Positions 62,522-64,000 of a stretch of 64,000 bases of DNA are shown one piece after another. The notes beneath the pieces were generated by a model. The model worked only from the letters and a program-made list of their open reading frames with translations, was not told the DNA's origin and did not search any database. The number at the start of each line of letters is the position of its first letter. Position 1 is the first letter of the stretch. This DNA is from an uncultured Treponema sp. (GTDB lineage: Bacteria; Spirochaetota; Spirochaetia; Treponematales; Treponemataceae): NCBI RefSeq assembly GCF_934725225.1, contig NZ_CAKVAM010000004.1:1-64000 (forward strand), in the 5' to 3' direction. Position numbers and translations under genes: made by a program.

Positions 62522-62783
62522 TTTCTTTACCTCCTACATCCATAGACGAATCCATAGCGGCATAGCTTCCTAAAGCTTTTGGCAGCACAACTCCACAGAG
62601 AGCAGAAATCACAACAGAAGCCCAGACAGCATCCCCTATATATCCAAGCCTAAGAAGCACTGTCGCAATTAAAACTGCAAATCCCTTGTACCCTGCAAGT
62701 TTTCCTGCAAGAAGAAGCAGCCTTTTAAATACATTTTGAAAAAGCTCTGCATAAGTAAAATGAATGCTTTCAATCTTTGTCAT
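62361..62783 (-). CDS. Small membrane protein, holin-like
   Basis: The N-terminal 85 or so residues contain two hydrophobic helices (FKRLLLLAGKLAGYKGFAVLIATVLLRLG; AVWASVVISALCGVVLP), as expected for a phage holin or similar. The reading continues another 55 residues as a basic tail that overlaps the next gene; this part may be an accident of a lost stop. The ATG overlaps the hydrolase stop (ATGA). Confidence 0.55.
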   Translation of the reverse strand: MTKIESIHFTYAELFQNVFKRLLLLAGKLAGYKGFAVLIATVLLRLGYIGDAVWASVVISALCGVVLPKALGSYAAMDSSMDVGGKENETFAYNAKNSRRDSGGKHGFSGECRKVVSNGKSRIRSAVKNAGLAAGSGSGQ

Positions 62784-63175
62784 ACAGCAAGCCCTCTTTT
62801 TACCATCCTTAAATGAGAATACATTGACTTCATCTCACTTTCACTGCGGAATGCGCCGCATTTATTTTCCTCCAGCCTAGAAACATTTACATAGCAAGCT
62901 CCGCACCAGCCTGCCACATGAACCGCCCTGCCCTGCGCATCAAGAAAGAATGCCGCGTACAAGAAATTTGAGTTGCAAAAGCTTTTTACATTTTCTGTAA
63001 AAAATCTTCTATATAATTCATCTGCTGTAATACGAAGATTTATTCCAAGAGAACGGCTCACTGCGGCGCACACACTGCCCGAGCAGTCGCTTCCACTTGG
63101 AGAAGAACCGCCCCACACATAATGCGCGCCCTCAAATTTTCTTAATTCCTCAAAGTATTTTTGCTGAATGCTCAT
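62780..63175 (-). CDS. NlpC/P60-family cell-wall hydrolase
   Basis: From the ATG at 63175 the product is 131 aa. The NlpC/P60 catalytic Cys is in YVWGGSSPSGSDCSGSVCAAV, and the His is likely in AVHVAGW. It cleaves peptide stems of peptidoglycan, here probably as a phage endolysin. GGGAGG lies upstream, and the start overlaps the preceding gene (ATGA). No signal peptide, so export would need the holin. Confidence 0.82.
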   Translation of the reverse strand: MSIQQKYFEELRKFEGAHYVWGGSSPSGSDCSGSVCAAVSRSLGINLRITADELYRRFFTENVKSFCNSNFLYAAFFLDAQGRAVHVAGWCGACYVNVSRLEENKCGAFRSESEMKSMYSHLRMVKRGLAV

Positions 63176-63408
63176 GCCGCGCCTCCCAAGAAAGTCTTCA
63201 GCACAGCGAATCCTGCAGAAGCAAGGGCAACCGCTCCTGTACCAATAGAAACAATCTGGCAAATTCTTGCTGTTTTTTCAGCAGAAGATTTTTTAAGGCT
63301 TGTTTCCAGAGCCCCCAGACGCTCAAGAGTTCTGTTCTTGAACTCGCACATTTCTCCACGCATAGAGCAGAACTCACCGTAGAGCTTTGTAAGCAACTCA
63401 TTTTCCAT
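63172..63408 (-). CDS. XhlA-like lysis protein
   Basis: From the ATG at 63408 (AAGGAGG upstream) the product is 78 aa. A coiled N-terminal half (EMCEFKNRTLERLGALE) and a single C-terminal helix (IVSIGTGAVALASAGFAVLKTF) are the XhlA/haemolysin arrangement. It starts the four-gene minus-strand lysis cassette. Confidence 0.65.
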   Translation of the reverse strand: MENELLTKLYGEFCSMRGEMCEFKNRTLERLGALETSLKKSSAEKTARICQIVSIGTGAVALASAGFAVLKTFLGGAA

Positions 63409-63490
63409 AGCCGCCTCCTTGTAAAAATACTGGCTTGCACAGTTAATGCGAAAGTCTTTTCCAAGAAGATAAAGCCAAACGGTGAGCAAA

Positions 63491-63538
63491 AAATGATAGC
63501 TTTTACGCTCATAAAACAGTGCGTAAATGTTATCATTT
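63491..63538. promoter_or_regulatory. Long inverted repeat in divergent phage promoter region
   Basis: Near-perfect 18-bp arms (63491-63508 and 63521-63538; core ATGATA..TTTACGC/GCGTAAA..TATCAT) around a 12-bp centre. It lies between the lysis cassette and the divergent HU-like gene, as expected for a regulator-binding site or an RNA hairpin. Confidence 0.5.
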
Positions 63539-63666
63539 CAAGGGCTTTGCCGCGCTGTATATTGTACACAACGAACGGCAGAGAAAACCTCCGCGTTGCG
63601 GACTTCTGCCTCAAAAAACAAAATGCCGGGCAAGCAAGGCGCCTGCAAGTCCGGCGGGAGAAAATT

Positions 63667-64000
63667 ATGTTAAAGATTTCATTAAGAGAGAACAAGACAG
63701 CCAATGCAAAGTCCCCTTATCATTTTCATTCTGAAAACGAAGGCTCAATCACGCTGGACGAGCTCATCAATGAGATGGCAAAAAACAACACGACTATAAC
63801 AAAGGCCGACATTGCAGGAGCAATGAATGTGTACAAGGAAGTTGTTATTCGCTATGTGCAGCTTGGCTACAAAGTATACTGCCCGTTTGGACAGGTCTAT
63901 ATCTGCGCAAAAGGAACTGCAAATGACAAGCTTGCTTCTTTTGAGCCGCACCTTTCCGGCAATGACCACGATTTAAACCTAAAGCTCACTGTGGACAGCT
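63667..64000 (+). CDS. HU-like DNA-binding protein, partial
   Basis: The ATG at 63667 follows GGCGGGAG. The frame is open to the window end (111 codons). The sequence TLDELINEMAKNNTTITKADIAGAMNVYKEVVIRYVQLGYKVYCPFGQVYICAKG fits the helical and beta-arm start of HU/IHF-type (HU-HIG-like) proteins. It may be a prophage nucleoid protein or a regulator. The C-terminal part is beyond the window. Confidence 0.6.
   Translation, partial: MLKISLRENKTANAKSPYHFHSENEGSITLDELINEMAKNNTTITKADIAGAMNVYKEVVIRYVQLGYKVYCPFGQVYICAKGTANDKLASFEPHLSGNDHDLNLKLTVDS

Overview
The window looks like the chromosome of a host-associated Treponema-type spirochaete. This is inferred from its A+T-rich sequence, many lipoproteins with spirochaetal lipoboxes, a UPF0164-type outer-membrane protein, an oxaloacetate decarboxylase sodium pump, many SUMF1/FGE-fold lipoproteins and poly-G tracts inside promoters. 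I saw no rRNA, tRNA or CRISPR array.

Region 1 (1-42 kb) is mostly conserved core genome. It holds an FGE-fold secreted protein, a lipoprotein, a DUF4491-GNAT fusion, an M20 peptidase, galE, an ABC-F ATPase and pepF. Next come an Ig-repeat/OmpA protein with its UPF0164 partner, ispH, and the secF-secD-yajC group. A TPR lipoprotein, a lytic transglycosylase and the classical group rplU-prp-rpmA-obg-nadD-yqeK-LCP-rsfS follow. The stretch ends with oadG-oadA-oadB, a chemoreceptor, an OmpA-family protein, tcdA and purM-purN. Three genes here (starting near 257, 2233 and 37281) have G8-G10 tracts between candidate -35 and -10 boxes, the arrangement expected for phase-variable promoters.

Region 2 (41.5-57 kb) is an accessory island. 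It starts with a Fic protein, an AAA/DUF4143 ATPase and a HigB/HigA-like toxin-antitoxin pair. The main discovery is a diversity-generating retroelement (DGR) locus on the minus strand. It has a 66-bp adenine-rich template repeat (46711-46776), a reverse-transcriptase remnant with the DGR-type SQ motif and YMDD, an HRDC-domain accessory gene, and five FGE-fold genes that each end in a variable-repeat-like segment. Three of these (ending at 47709, 51519 and 53868) differ from the template almost only at template adenines, and they share a hairpin-bearing 3' element about 33 nt after their stops. The other two match poorly and lack the element; one of them also has an in-frame stop. The template runs directly into the middle of the reverse transcriptase, so a deletion seems to have removed the template 3' end and the enzyme's N-terminal part. 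The locus therefore looks like a recently active, now broken DGR, unless a second copy elsewhere supplies the missing parts. A SIR2-like protein and a membrane protein sit among the targets.

Region 3 (57-62 kb) carries three more AAA-type ATPases in tandem, each with its own upstream repeats or palindromes, followed by a truncated duplication of the first gene's 3' end and a lone antitoxin-like ORF. Region 4 (62-64 kb) is a prophage-like lysis cassette (XhlA-like protein, NlpC/P60 hydrolase, two small membrane or secreted proteins) opposite a partial HU-like gene cut by the window end.
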